Shown here: in pieces, positions 18,537 through 26,340 of the stretch
Numbering within the stretch: the stretch's first letter is position 1
Layout: every line of letters starts with the position of its first letter
IMG/VR virus record: IMGVR_UViG_3300044673_000278
Coordinates: 123,694 to 187,693 of that record
From: a virus
Strand: one strand, 5' to 3'
DNA: 64,000 nucleotides
Made by a program: the position numbers and the translations under genes
Notes under the pieces: generated by a model
The model's database searches: none
Seen by the model: the letters and a program-made list of their open reading frames with translations, nothing else
What the model was told of the DNA's origin: nothing

Positions 18537-19052
18537 TTAAACGTATTTTTCAACAGCAGCGTAAGTGATAGTAGCGTTATCAGCAGCGCCAGACTTGACA
18601 CCAGTTCCACCATCAGTGAAGAAGTTGATAGCATAACGGTTGTTGCTGTAATCAAGCGCATAGCGGTTGGTCAAACGAGCAATTGTGGTGGCGGCAGAGT
18701 CGCCTACGCTCATGGTAATGTTCATGTTACCTTCGGTCAATGCACCGTCAGCTTCGTCGGCTAGTGTGCAAACACCAGTGTTAGTACCGTCAGTGACCAA
18801 ATACTTGGTAGCACCCTTTTGACGGATAATGTAACCGTCAGCTTCGGCGCCTGCACCGGAAATAAACACACGGCACTTGACTACAGGATAGGTAGCAGTG
18901 GCCAAATCGTTGGCAGCATCATTTCCGCCCACTACGTTGGTAAATTGGTCTGTGTTAAAAAGTTCAGGCACTACTGGTGATGTTAGTGTGTCCCAGGCGT
19001 TGAAACCAATGTCTTTGGTTGTGGTTTTTTTGATTTTTAGTGGACGTCCCAT
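18537..19052 (-). CDS. Small virion structural protein (MGRPLKIKK family)
   Basis: 171 aa, beginning MGRPLKIKKTTTKDIGFN. Short proteins with this start are widespread in aquatic T4-like phages and are annotated as structural. The rest is beta-rich (CRVFISGAGAEADGYIIRQK, TKYLVTDGTNTGVCTLAD). There are no catalytic motifs. An AAGGAG ribosome site precedes the ATG. The gene opens a late transcription unit with an exact TATAAATA box 88 nt upstream and a 5' stem-loop in its leader. A terminator hairpin follows. Exact virion location is unknown. Confidence 0.82.
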   Translation of the reverse strand: MGRPLKIKKTTTKDIGFNAWDTLTSPVVPELFNTDQFTNVVGGNDAANDLATATYPVVKCRVFISGAGAEADGYIIRQKGATKYLVTDGTNTGVCTLADEADGALTEGNMNITMSVGDSAATTIARLTNRYALDYSNNRYAINFFTDGGTGVKSGAADNATITYAAVEKYV

Positions 19053-19115
19053 TTGTTTTCTCCTTAAAGAAGTCCGATCGGGGTTCTAGCCCGTACGCGG
19101 TGGTTGGCCGCATAA

Positions 19116-19131
19116 AACGCAGAATTGCGTT
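19116..19131 (-). other. Predicted 5'-terminal mRNA stem-loop
   Basis: AACGCA and TGCGTT pair around a 4-nt loop. If transcription starts about 6 nt after the TATAAATA box, this stem begins only a few bases from the mRNA 5' end. Such 5' stems often stabilise phage late mRNAs. A second small stem (GCGG...CCGC) follows in the leader. Confidence 0.4.
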
Positions 19132-19140
19132 GTAACCAAA

Positions 19141-19148
19141 TATTTATA
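19141..19148 (-). promoter_or_regulatory. T4 late promoter, exact TATAAATA
   Basis: An exact match to the T4 late promoter -10 consensus on the minus strand, in the divergent gap between the MGRPLKIKK gene and the glycosyltransferase gene. The window encodes gp55, the sigma factor that reads this sequence in T4. Confidence 0.75.
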
Positions 19149-19176
19149 TAAAATGTCTAAACTGCCGCTCTAGCAC

Positions 19177-19184
19177 ATTAAATA
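19177..19184 (+). promoter_or_regulatory. Late promoter-like box ATTAAATA, 5 nt before ATG
   Basis: The TAAATA core ends exactly 5 nt before ATG 19190, and the ATG has no Shine-Dalgarno sequence (upstream is CACATTAAATAGACGC). With T4 late-promoter geometry the first transcribed base would be the A of the ATG. Confidence 0.45.
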
Positions 19185-19189
19185 GACGC

Positions 19190-20338
19190 ATGGAAACAGA
19201 TTTTTTAATTGCACAAGGCAATCAACATCGTAGCGATAGACAATATCACGAAGCACTAAAATGCTATGCTTTGGCATTTGTACAAGATCCTGAATCTTCA
19301 GCAGCATGGAACAACTACGGCAATGTCACAAGAGAAATGGGCTACCCCAAGCGTGCCGTACCGTTTTTGCAACATGCCATTGAATTAGATCCTACAAACA
19401 TCACTGCGCATTTTAATTTGGCAGTTTGCTATTTGTTGTCCGGTGACTATGCCCGTGGATGGCCTCAGTACGAATCGCGCTGGAACTATGAACACCTTGC
19501 TGGCACAGAACCTCAGTTTTCACAGCCACGTTGGCGCGGTGAATCACTACAAGGCAAAACTATTCTAGTAGTAGGCGAACAAGGACACGGTGATAACATA
19601 CAATTTGTACGCTTCCTTTGGAACTTGCACGTCATGGGTGCTCGAATCAAATTGCAAGTCACTGATGGACTAATCCCATTGTTGGGTCGTAGCAGCATTA
19701 TTGAACAGATAGGACGTTACAGCGACGACATGGGCGAGTTTGATTATTGGGTTCCGATCATGAGCATTCCGGGCGTGCTGGGTATTACCTTAGACACACT
19801 AGCAAAGCCTGTGAGTTATCTCAATGCTGACCCTGCGTTGATGCAGCAATGGCAACAAACACTGGGGCCGAAAACAAAACTGAGAATTGGTCTGTGTTGG
19901 AGCGGCCGCAGAGATAGTTGGCTCAATCAGCACAAAGCCATGCCGTTTGAGGATGTAGTTCGCATGATCGAAACCAATTCCCAATACGAATGGATCAATT
20001 TACAGTGCGATGCTACACCCGAAGAAGAAGCCAAGTTACTGGAACTAGGTGTAAAAACTTTCCCCGGCCATATTCAAAGCTTTGCTGAAACTGCTGCGTT
20101 GATCATGCACATGGATGTGGTTGTAAGTGTGGATACCGCAGTGGCGCACCTTGCAGGGGCTTTGGGTAGACCTCTGTGGCTAATGCTCAACAAGTACAGC
20201 ACAGACTGGCGTTGGTTGTTGGATCGAGATTCCAGTCCTTGGTATTCCAGTGCCCGTCTGTTCCGTCAAGACGAGTATGGTGTTTGGAATAATGCTATCA
20301 ACAAAGTAACACAATTTTTGTCGTGGTTTAAAGTATGA
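19190..20338 (+). CDS. TPR-containing glycosyltransferase (GT9/GT41-like)
   Basis: 382 aa. Residues ~1-105 contain TPR helices (AAWNNYGNVTREMGYPKRAV, then AHFNLAVCYLLSGDYARGW). The catalytic part carries KTILVVGEQGHGDNIQFVRF (~124-143), RIGLCWSGRRDSW (~230-245) and VVVSVDTAVAHLAGALGRPL (~310-330). The last is the nucleotide-sugar binding signature of heptosyltransferase-like and TPR-linked glycosyltransferases. It presumably moves a sugar onto a phage protein, DNA or host glycan; the acceptor is unknown. It overlaps the next gene by 4 nt (ATGA), forming a two-gene unit on the strand opposite its structural neighbours. Unlike most genes here it has no ribosome site, only a TAAATA box 5 nt upstream. 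Confidence 0.82.
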   Translation: METDFLIAQGNQHRSDRQYHEALKCYALAFVQDPESSAAWNNYGNVTREMGYPKRAVPFLQHAIELDPTNITAHFNLAVCYLLSGDYARGWPQYESRWNYEHLAGTEPQFSQPRWRGESLQGKTILVVGEQGHGDNIQFVRFLWNLHVMGARIKLQVTDGLIPLLGRSSIIEQIGRYSDDMGEFDYWVPIMSIPGVLGITLDTLAKPVSYLNADPALMQQWQQTLGPKTKLRIGLCWSGRRDSWLNQHKAMPFEDVVRMIETNSQYEWINLQCDATPEEEAKLLELGVKTFPGHIQSFAETAALIMHMDVVVSVDTAVAHLAGALGRPLWLMLNKYSTDWRWLLDRDSSPWYSSARLFRQDEYGVWNNAINKVTQFLSWFKV

Positions 20339-21399
20339 ATATCCAAGTTCTTGACGAGAAAAATATTCTAGGAACCAAATTTCACATGGCTCAGCAATAC
20401 ATCGAGTATTGTTCCCAGTTATTTGATTCACCTGAAATAACTTGGAGTACTGCCAAAGGAGAATTACTGGCCGTTACAAACATTGATCTACAAGAAAGAC
20501 TGACCATAGATTGGCATGACGTTAATTTAATCTTTGCAGAAACTTGCCAACAAATCTACGATTATTCGTTCAAATTAAACCCTGCCAAAGCATATGTGTT
20601 TATCACAGAAAGTGCTGCTGACTTCAAGGATTTACAAGAAAAGTTTTTTGGTATTTCAATCGTCAAACACTTTACAATATTCAACGAAGTAATTGACTAT
20701 GGCAAAGAGTTATTTGTCATGCAATCACATTTGGCTACAATAGAGCCAGCTAGGCACGAACCTGAGTTTGATTTTTTCTGTTTGGTGGGCAGGAAAAGCA
20801 CACTGAGAAGTCGTTTTGTTTCAAGACTGTCACAGCTTGATCTCAGTAAAAGCTTGGTAAAATATCACGGCGAAGTTGTTCCTGGATCGGGCGCACCGTT
20901 TGGTTACGATCAGTTTGATTATGCGTCGAAAAATTTCTATCGAGATTACTACATGGTCACGTCTGGTATGACTTTGTTGAGTAAAATTGTACAGCCAAAA
21001 CTTTACGATAATTTTCGATTCGAAGTACAATACGAAACAGACTCTCTAGAAAGTCACGGCTGGAGTATCAAAGAATATCATGTTACCGAAAAGACCATCA
21101 AGCCATTGATAATGAACAAACCTTGTTTAATGTACGGACCTTGGCAGTATCATCAATGGCTAGCATCGTACGGTGTAGATCTAGGGCACGGAAACTTTGA
21201 TTACGCTCAATTTGACAACATTCAAGATGATGCGCATCGAGCAGATGCAATGATACATTATCTAAAGAGCTTTGAAAACTATCAAGCGATAGTACCCGAT
21301 CAATCTTGTTTTGAAAAAAACATTTTTGGCTTGTACCGTTTGTCGTGCTGGACCAGAGAGAACGTCAGAGATTTTTATTCGTTTCTGAAAAACTCTTAA
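20335..21399 (+). CDS. Probable glycosyltransferase (exostosin-like C-terminus)
   Basis: 354 aa, coupled by an ATGA overlap to the TPR glycosyltransferase. Around residues 250-282 it reads TEKTIKPLIMNKPCLMYGP followed by a hydrophobic helix and SYGVDLGHGNFD. This EKT-x-KP-(L/I)-x8-PFL-x-G-x-G(F/V)D pattern is typical of the C-terminal half of exostosin/fucosyltransferase-like enzymes of viruses and bacteria. The N-terminal half (residues 1-130) has no recognisable motif. It probably works with its neighbour on the same glycan. Family assignment is moderate; substrate is unknown. Confidence 0.6.
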   Translation: MNIQVLDEKNILGTKFHMAQQYIEYCSQLFDSPEITWSTAKGELLAVTNIDLQERLTIDWHDVNLIFAETCQQIYDYSFKLNPAKAYVFITESAADFKDLQEKFFGISIVKHFTIFNEVIDYGKELFVMQSHLATIEPARHEPEFDFFCLVGRKSTLRSRFVSRLSQLDLSKSLVKYHGEVVPGSGAPFGYDQFDYASKNFYRDYYMVTSGMTLLSKIVQPKLYDNFRFEVQYETDSLESHGWSIKEYHVTEKTIKPLIMNKPCLMYGPWQYHQWLASYGVDLGHGNFDYAQFDNIQDDAHRADAMIHYLKSFENYQAIVPDQSCFEKNIFGLYRLSCWTRENVRDFYSFLKNS

Positions 21400-21408
21400 C
21401 CATACTGG

Positions 21409-21436
21409 TTGTAAATTTTTTCCAAGACAGTATAAT
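21409..21436 (+). promoter_or_regulatory. Sigma70-type promoter (TTGTAA, 16 nt, TATAAT)
   Basis: -35 TTGTAA at 21409-21414, a 16-nt spacer, and a perfect -10 TATAAT at 21431-21436. It lies in the gap after the glycosyltransferase pair and points to a terminator about 100 nt downstream, with no gene between. Confidence 0.5.
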
Positions 21437-21442
21437 TACAAC

Positions 21443-21547
21443 TGCGTGTCAACGCTTATTATCTATAGTAAAAGCAAGGTCGTTAAACTTATATTATCTG
21501 GCCCGCACTTCTCCTGGACTGACCGAACTGGATGTGCGGGCTTTCTT
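21443..21547 (+). ncRNA. Candidate small RNA, ~105 nt
   Basis: This stretch is bounded by the sigma70-type promoter at 21409-21436 and the terminator at 21501-21547. It holds no ORF with a ribosome site. The first ~55 nt are AT-rich and the 3' end is the strong terminator stem, as in many small RNAs. It matches no RNA family I recognise. It could instead be only the untranslated tail of the glycosyltransferase operon, with the TATAAT a coincidence. Confidence 0.4.
21501..21547 (+). terminator. Rho-independent terminator after the glycosyltransferase pair
   Basis: GCCCGCAC (21501-21508) pairs with GTGCGGGC (21534-21541) and is followed by TTTCTT. An inner TCC/GGA extends the stem. It faces the plus strand and ends both the glycosyltransferase operon and the possible small RNA. 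Confidence 0.75.
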
Positions 21548-21562
21548 ACGAGTTAAGTTTTA

Positions 21563-22111
21563 TTAACCAATGCGCCAAACACTACCGTCCGACCACACCG
21601 GCACAATATTGCTGCCACCGTCGGTGATCTGGGCACCAAAATTTCCTGCGGCTGCTAGATTGGCATCATTAGCAAATCCGCGGAGGCCAGCACCAAAAGT
21701 AGCAGGAGGAAGATTGTTCAAGGGCATTACGTCAAATATCATGTATTTGGTCGAGAGCTGTTCTAAGGTGCCAATGTTGTTGGCAATAATGTTGCCCGTA
21801 ACCGAGACATTGGCTGTTGCAGAGATGTTACCGCCAGTGATGTTGCCTGTGGTAGATATAGTATTAGATCCAAATGTGGCCAACAGTGTCACTACATTGG
21901 CATTGCCATAGGTGCCTCCAGTGGTGACAGCAGTTAATTGTCCAGAGTTGTTGCCTACATACAGCGGAGGGGGATCTTGAGTTAGATCAACTACCAGTTC
22001 GCCTGGGCGTGCATTGCCGTTATATTCTGCCAGTGTAACCTGCGCATTGTCTTTCATTACAGCACGACTTATGCCAGTGATATCATCATATGGTGGTGGA
22101 GGATTTGCCAT
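21563..22111 (-). CDS. Virion structural protein with short fibre-like segment (182 aa)
   Basis: The start MANPPPPYDDITGISRAVMK and the stretch NGNARPGELVVDLTQDPPPL are shared with structural proteins of aquatic T4-like phages. The middle (ISTTGNITGGNISATANVSV) is one short block of the same repeat used in the giant fibres. The C-terminus (GGSNIVPVWSDGSVWRIG) resembles fibre tip ends. It lies just after the major capsid gene but behind a terminator, so it has its own box (GGTAAATA, 5 nt before the ATG). No Shine-Dalgarno sequence is seen. A Met at residue 19 is an alternative start. Confidence 0.78.
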   Translation of the reverse strand: MANPPPPYDDITGISRAVMKDNAQVTLAEYNGNARPGELVVDLTQDPPPLYVGNNSGQLTAVTTGGTYGNANVVTLLATFGSNTISTTGNITGGNISATANVSVTGNIIANNIGTLEQLSTKYMIFDVMPLNNLPPATFGAGLRGFANDANLAAAGNFGAQITDGGSNIVPVWSDGSVWRIG

Positions 22112-22116
22112 GTTTA

Positions 22117-22124
22117 TATTTACC
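22117..22124 (-). promoter_or_regulatory. Late promoter-like box GGTAAATA, 5 nt before ATG
   Basis: The minus-strand box ends exactly 5 nt before ATG 22111, and there is no ribosome site between. It lies just after the gp23 terminator, as expected for a new transcription unit. Confidence 0.5.
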
Positions 22125-22134
22125 GAGTCAACAA

Positions 22135-22156
22135 AAAAGGCCCCGAAGGGCCTTTT
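22135..22156 (-). terminator. Rho-independent terminator after gp23
   Basis: AAAAGGCCC and GGGCCTTTT form a 9-bp stem with a TTCG tetraloop on the minus strand, followed by further T residues. It lies 25 nt after the gp23 stop. The stem would work in both directions, but only minus-strand transcription reaches it as a gene end. Confidence 0.9.
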
Positions 22157-22180
22157 GGATCGTGTAATCCAGCTGGTTGA

Positions 22181-23377
22181 TTAGCTGAAAGACAAGTTCT
22201 GTACAGCGATCTCACCAACGTAGTCGCCAGCGTTGCCGAAGCTGCTAGCAGTGTTGGTCAATTCGATGTAACCATAACGAGTCATGAAGCTCACGACTGG
22301 TTCGAATGTTGACGGATCCAGAACAACACCGCTGCTCATCAATGGGATGTATGGGCAGTAGAATGCTGGAGCGTCAGCTTCGCTGGAACCCTTGTAACCT
22401 ACGAGCACAGGAGTTGTGTCGCTGGCGTAAGAGTCAACAAACACACGCATAGAACCGTTCAGGGTACCAGCGAACTTGGTGTTTGTAGGAGCTTCGAAAG
22501 TACCTTCGGTGGTACGAGCGAAAGCAGAAGTAGTAGCACTTTGCAGTACTGTCAGAGCGGCTGAGCTAACAACGGCGTAGTTACCAGCGCCACGACGTGT
22601 ACGCTGAGCGATCAGGTTAGCAACACGGTTGATCAGAACGGCCAGAGCGGCGTGTTCGTCACCAACGAATGTAGCAGTACCAGAAACGGTAGCTTGGTTG
22701 TATGTGAACTCAGTAGAAGCTAGGCTGCGTAGGGACAGGAGAATCTCCTGGTCAATTTCAGCTGTAATTTCTTGTGCCAGAGCAGCCATGATTTCGGCTT
22801 CGACGTCAATACCGTGCATAGCTTGAGCGTCTTGGGCACTTTCAAATGTCCAACGAGCTTGCAGCTTACGGGTCTTGGCTTCAACAGCTTGCTTCAGGAT
22901 CTGAACGCTGATCTGCTTACCGCCGGTACCTTCCATGCTAGCAGTAGAACCGCCAGTGTAGCTAGTAGCTGTGCTAGTGTTTTGTGGAACAGTAGAGTAA
23001 GCTGTAGCAATGGTGAAGGGAGACAGAGCTTCCTGGCCAGCTGTTACAGAAGTAGCAGCCAAGCTGTTGTCGGTCAAGCTCTGAGCGTAACGAACACGCA
23101 GAGTGTGGATTTGACCAACAGGACCGGTCATGGGCTGAACGCCAACCAACTCGTTAGCAATAACGGTAGGCATAACACGACGAATAACTGGCAGAATCAC
23201 ACGGTTAAGTGTGGCGATGTTGCCAGCAGAGGTAGAACCTGCGGAAGCGTTTTCCTTCAGGTACTTGCGAGTGTTTTCGAGGATAACACTCATGCTATTG
23301 CGCTTAGTGCCGTTCAGACCTTCGAGCAGAGCTTCTTTGGTCTCGCCCCAGCGACTTTCAAGTAGTTCTTGTGACAT
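22181..23377 (-). CDS. gp23: Major capsid protein gp23
   Basis: 398 aa. Motifs of the T4 gp23 family are plain: LNRVILPVIRRVMPTVIANE, LVGVQPMTGPVGQIHTLRVR, QARWTFESAQDAQAMHGIDV and MTRYGYIELTN near the C-terminus. It is shorter than T4 gp23 (521 aa). Residues 40-42 (LKE, followed by NASAGSTSAG) fit the (L/I)xE cleavage consensus of the gp21 protease and would mark removal of a ~42-residue propeptide, an inference. It follows scaffold gp22 with a good AGGAG site (TATAGGAGACTTAAATG) and ends in a strong terminator. It forms the hexameric shell of the head. Confidence 0.97.
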   Translation of the reverse strand: MSQELLESRWGETKEALLEGLNGTKRNSMSVILENTRKYLKENASAGSTSAGNIATLNRVILPVIRRVMPTVIANELVGVQPMTGPVGQIHTLRVRYAQSLTDNSLAATSVTAGQEALSPFTIATAYSTVPQNTSTATSYTGGSTASMEGTGGKQISVQILKQAVEAKTRKLQARWTFESAQDAQAMHGIDVEAEIMAALAQEITAEIDQEILLSLRSLASTEFTYNQATVSGTATFVGDEHAALAVLINRVANLIAQRTRRGAGNYAVVSSAALTVLQSATTSAFARTTEGTFEAPTNTKFAGTLNGSMRVFVDSYASDTTPVLVGYKGSSEADAPAFYCPYIPLMSSGVVLDPSTFEPVVSFMTRYGYIELTNTASSFGNAGDYVGEIAVQNLSFS

Positions 23378-23399
23378 TTAAGTCTCCTATAATAAAAGA

Positions 23400-24491
23400 T
23401 TATAAACCTGCCAAACGCTTGAGGTCGATCACATTGCTGCGGTCTTCCGGCTCTTGCTGTGTTGGAACAGTTTTATCTCCAGTAGCAACAGATACAGATT
23501 CAGCAATCACGTTACGGGCTTTTGCTGAACGATCTTCCATTACTGCAGGGAGATATTTTTCGAATGCGCCTTTGAGACGGCTAGTCTGTACGCTTTCGAG
23601 CAAATTACGCATTACTTCGGCTTTTTCACGATTTAACGGAGCAAGCAATTCGGCCATGAGTTCTTTACGCTCATTGCTTTCACGAAGAATACGCATTTCG
23701 CGTTCTTTGGACTCAACGAGGACTTTCGCCTTTTCGGTGAGTTGGATGGCTTCCGCCAACTTGCGATCTTTGTCAGCGATCATGTTATACAGCTTCTTGA
23801 CTTCGGCCTTCTCATTGAGGTGAGTAGAACCAAATTCGGCTGCATATGCTTCAAAGATACGACGACCAAAACTGTTCTCGCGAGCAATTTTGATGTCTTC
23901 TTGCAACTGTGTGAGTTCAGCCTTGAGATGGCTGCTAACTGCTCGGCTCATCTTCTGAGCACTTTCCTTAACGAAACGTGCCTTGAGATTTTCTAATTGT
24001 GTGCGGGCTTCACGAACTAGGCGTACCTTGGTTTCCACCATGTCACGCTTGTCAGCAGCAAACTCTTGAATTTCTTTGGCCAGAGCATGCACAACAAAGT
24101 TCTCGAGTTTGGCGATTCCTTCGGCATGCATTTTACGATCTTTACGCAGTTCGCTAATTTCTTCGGCCAATTTGGTCACCAAGAAGCCGTTAAACTTCTG
24201 TGCTGATTCTTTCATCTTGGCTTGGAACTTAACGCGATCTTCAACAATTGCTTTCTTTTCAGCAGCAACAGCTTGAAGTTCAGCAGCAAGACCTTCAGTT
24301 ACCATCTTATCTAAGGCTTCGACCATGACTGTTTTGTCATGGTCGTAGCGTTGTGCGAATTCCTCACGGAGTTCTGCACGTACTTGCTCACGTGCCTCGT
24401 TCAACTTAGATTCCCAAGCCTCGTTTAATTCTCGGCTTACGTCTTCGTTGATCAGGCCGCTTTCGAGCAAAGGTTTGATTGCATCAAACAT
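23400..24491 (-). CDS. gp22: Prohead scaffold/core protein gp22
   Basis: 363 aa, highly charged and almost wholly alpha-helical with long coiled-coil stretches (EEISELRKDRKMHAEGIAK, ELTQLQEDIKIARENSFGRR). The motif NSFGRRIFEAYAAEF and the C-terminal block LMAELLAPLNREKAEVMRNL then LLESVQTSRLKGAFEKYLP are characteristic of T4 gp22. It forms the core around which gp23 assembles and is then cut by gp21. An AGGAG site precedes the ATG. It lies between gp21 and gp23, as in T4. Confidence 0.95.
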   Translation of the reverse strand: MFDAIKPLLESGLINEDVSRELNEAWESKLNEAREQVRAELREEFAQRYDHDKTVMVEALDKMVTEGLAAELQAVAAEKKAIVEDRVKFQAKMKESAQKFNGFLVTKLAEEISELRKDRKMHAEGIAKLENFVVHALAKEIQEFAADKRDMVETKVRLVREARTQLENLKARFVKESAQKMSRAVSSHLKAELTQLQEDIKIARENSFGRRIFEAYAAEFGSTHLNEKAEVKKLYNMIADKDRKLAEAIQLTEKAKVLVESKEREMRILRESNERKELMAELLAPLNREKAEVMRNLLESVQTSRLKGAFEKYLPAVMEDRSAKARNVIAESVSVATGDKTVPTQQEPEDRSNVIDLKRLAGL

Positions 24492-24503
24492 TCCTGATTC
24501 TCC

Positions 24504-25142
24504 TTAGATTTTAAGTTCTCGGATAAGGCGTTTTACTTCCTCGGCCAAGTACTTTTGCACTTTGTCGCTTTGACCAGACTCACGAGCAATTTCCAACACT
24601 CGGTGTCCGTGTTTCATATTCATGAGACCTTCGTACACTGCTGTGGGATAAGCATTGGGTGCGCTGGGTTGGGCAACCACATCAATAGTGACTATTTCAA
24701 AGTCACTAACATGTCCTGTTCTGTCATCAACGTTACCTGATCCGCGGCTGGAAACACCCAACTTGACACCACTTTGCAACAGGGTTTTAATCAGGTTGCC
24801 CATGGGTGTGGGTAGAATCTTGAGCTTGCCGCAACCGGCGTGGCCGTCCATCCACATGCCCTCAACCGAGTGACATACTCGGTCAAGGTTGATCTTGAGA
24901 TCGTCAGGATGGTCCACTTCACCTAATACAGAGTTTCCATTGCGAATTTGCTCGTTAATGGTTTCAACTGCCTTGATGATCTCGTGGCGTGGATAGATAC
25001 GTTCGTTTGCATTGCGCTTGTCGCCTTCAATGCAAATGCCCTTGAGATAAAGATTCTTACCGCCAGACACATCAGCTTCTTCAAGAACCTGAATGTTCGC
25101 CTGGACGAATGTAAGATCTTCTCTTAGGTATCTAGATGACAT
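24504..25142 (-). CDS. gp21: Prohead core protease gp21
   Basis: 212 aa, a serine protease of the T4 prohead protease family. GEVDHPD (residues 74-80) holds the catalytic His, and GVSSRGSG (129-136) holds the nucleophile Ser. RNANERIYPRHEI and DFEIVTIDVVAQPSAP are further family blocks. It cleaves the head core and gp23 after (L/I)xE. It starts 4 nt after the acidic core gene, with the ribosome site in that gene's end, and precedes gp22 as in T4. Confidence 0.95.
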   Translation of the reverse strand: MSSRYLREDLTFVQANIQVLEEADVSGGKNLYLKGICIEGDKRNANERIYPRHEIIKAVETINEQIRNGNSVLGEVDHPDDLKINLDRVCHSVEGMWMDGHAGCGKLKILPTPMGNLIKTLLQSGVKLGVSSRGSGNVDDRTGHVSDFEIVTIDVVAQPSAPNAYPTAVYEGLMNMKHGHRVLEIARESGQSDKVQKYLAEEVKRLIRELKI

Positions 25143-25146
25143 TTAA

Positions 25147-26013
25147 TTAACCTTTACGGCCGCCTGGTAGCGGGCTCTTGGTGTTTACGCCAGTGGCTTG
25201 AGCCAAGTGTGGCTTGGTAGCAGCAGAAAGGTCTTTCATGCTAGAACCAGCCTTGTTCTGGAAGTCACCAATGAGATCTTTGGTCTGATTGCTATAGGCG
25301 CCAGCAGCATCGTGCTTGCCGCCCATGCTAGCACCAGTGTGAACTGGCTTGGCAGCCATGCCAGCGGCACCGCTGTTAGCAGCAACTGTAGACTTCTTGT
25401 TTACACCGCCTTCTTCGCTAGTAACTGGCTTTGGAGCAGCCTTCAAACTTACGGCTTCGGCCATGGGGATCATTTCTTCTGTGTCGTCAACTTCGATAGC
25501 ATCGCCACCTTCGTCGGCACCAAAGTCATCGCCGTCGCCCATGTCACCACCGGCTTCGCTGCCCATTAGTTCTTCAAATTCAGCCATGAGTTCGTCAAGC
25601 TTGTCTTCAAGGTCCATAACACGGTCTTCGAGTTCTTCTTCGCCGGCTTCAGCGCCTTCGTCGTCGGCAGCACCAACTTCCATGTCGTCGGCGCCTTCGT
25701 CGTCGCCTTCGGCTTCCATGCTCATGTCTGACTCTTCTTCCATTTCGACATCGTCGATCAGGTCGTCAGCAGCGTCACCGCCCATGGCACCTTCTTCAAT
25801 ATCTTCGTCAGCAGATTCGTCAAGTTCTTCTTCGTCCTTGGCTTCATCTAGCTCTTCTTCTTTGGCTTCGTCGAGGTCTTCCTCGGCTTCTTCAGCCATG
25901 ATATTTTCGTAAATCTGGCGGCTCTTTTCTACAACAATGTCGTGGAAAAGCTCGCGAGCTTTTTGTTCTTCATCGTTGATCACGTATTCGATCAACTGTT
26001 CAAATCTGTTCAT
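25147..26013 (-). CDS. Acidic prohead core protein (gp67/gp68 type)
   Basis: 288 aa. The N-terminal helix (FEQLIEYVINDEEQKARELF) matches the start of head-core proteins found between portal and protease in T4-like phages. A very acidic middle (residues ~38-190, mostly Glu/Asp/Ala/Gly) contains a coiled coil (EELEDRVMDLEDKLDELMAE). The C-terminal ~90 residues are basic and Gly/Ala-rich, ending SPLPGGRKG. T4 has two small core proteins, gp67 and gp68, at this position; this one is much longer than either. Role: internal head core, later degraded. An AGGAG ribosome site and a TGTAAATA box lie upstream. Confidence 0.8.
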   Translation of the reverse strand: MNRFEQLIEYVINDEEQKARELFHDIVVEKSRQIYENIMAEEAEEDLDEAKEEELDEAKDEEELDESADEDIEEGAMGGDAADDLIDDVEMEEESDMSMEAEGDDEGADDMEVGAADDEGAEAGEEELEDRVMDLEDKLDELMAEFEELMGSEAGGDMGDGDDFGADEGGDAIEVDDTEEMIPMAEAVSLKAAPKPVTSEEGGVNKKSTVAANSGAAGMAAKPVHTGASMGGKHDAAGAYSNQTKDLIGDFQNKAGSSMKDLSAATKPHLAQATGVNTKSPLPGGRKG

Positions 26014-26044
26014 AGAGAAAACTCCTATAGGTAAAGTGTATTGT

Positions 26045-26052
26045 TATTTACA
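26045..26052 (-). promoter_or_regulatory. Late promoter-like box TGTAAATA
   Basis: Minus-strand TAAATA-core box 31 nt before the acidic core gene, which has a normal AGGAG site. The sequence around it (ATTGTTATTTACAAT on the plus strand) is a short imperfect palindrome. Confidence 0.4.
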
Positions 26053-26083
26053 ATAGAGGGAAAAAATACGCGGTTTAATCGGC

Positions 26084-26104
26084 AAAAAAGACTATAAATT
26101 GTCT
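26084..26104 (-). terminator. Weak terminator-like stem after the 72-aa head gene
   Basis: On the minus strand AGAC and GTCT can pair around an AT-rich loop and are followed by six T. The stem is only 4 bp, so termination would be poor. It sits in the 103-nt gap before the next late box. Confidence 0.25.
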
Positions 26105-26116
26105 GTTCTTATTAGA

Positions 26117-26335
26117 TTACGCAATGGGCTGCGGTGGAGGTGCGTACTGTTGACGAATTTTCTTGAGCTTTTCTTTGTATTCAAAAGCTCGTACATCATT
26201 CATCTTTCGTAGCTTGTTGAGCTGTCGCAAAGTCAAACGAGTTTTACGCAGGTCATTTTTGGTAACCTGTGCATTGTCTTGACTTACGTCTTGATAGGCT
26301 TCGGGGGCCTTTTTCCAAAATTCTTGTAACAGCAT
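26117..26335 (-). CDS. Small conserved head-module protein (72 aa)
   Basis: 72 aa, basic and helical: RKTRLTLRQLNKLRKMNDVR and EYKEKLKKIRQQYAPPP. Small proteins of this type lie between gp20 and gp21 in aquatic T4-like phages, in the place of T4 gp67. Sequence alone does not show the function. It begins 9 nt after the gp20 stop region, with no Shine-Dalgarno sequence, and has a CATAAATA box exactly 5 nt before its ATG that overlaps the gp20 stop codon. Confidence 0.8.
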   Translation of the reverse strand: MLLQEFWKKAPEAYQDVSQDNAQVTKNDLRKTRLTLRQLNKLRKMNDVRAFEYKEKLKKIRQQYAPPPQPIA

Positions 26336-26340
26336 GACTT

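Noticed and set aside
25349-25912. Serine-rich plus-strand ORF of 187 codons
   Set aside because: It is the antisense of the Glu/Asp-rich stretch of the head core gene, which gives Ser-rich frames automatically.
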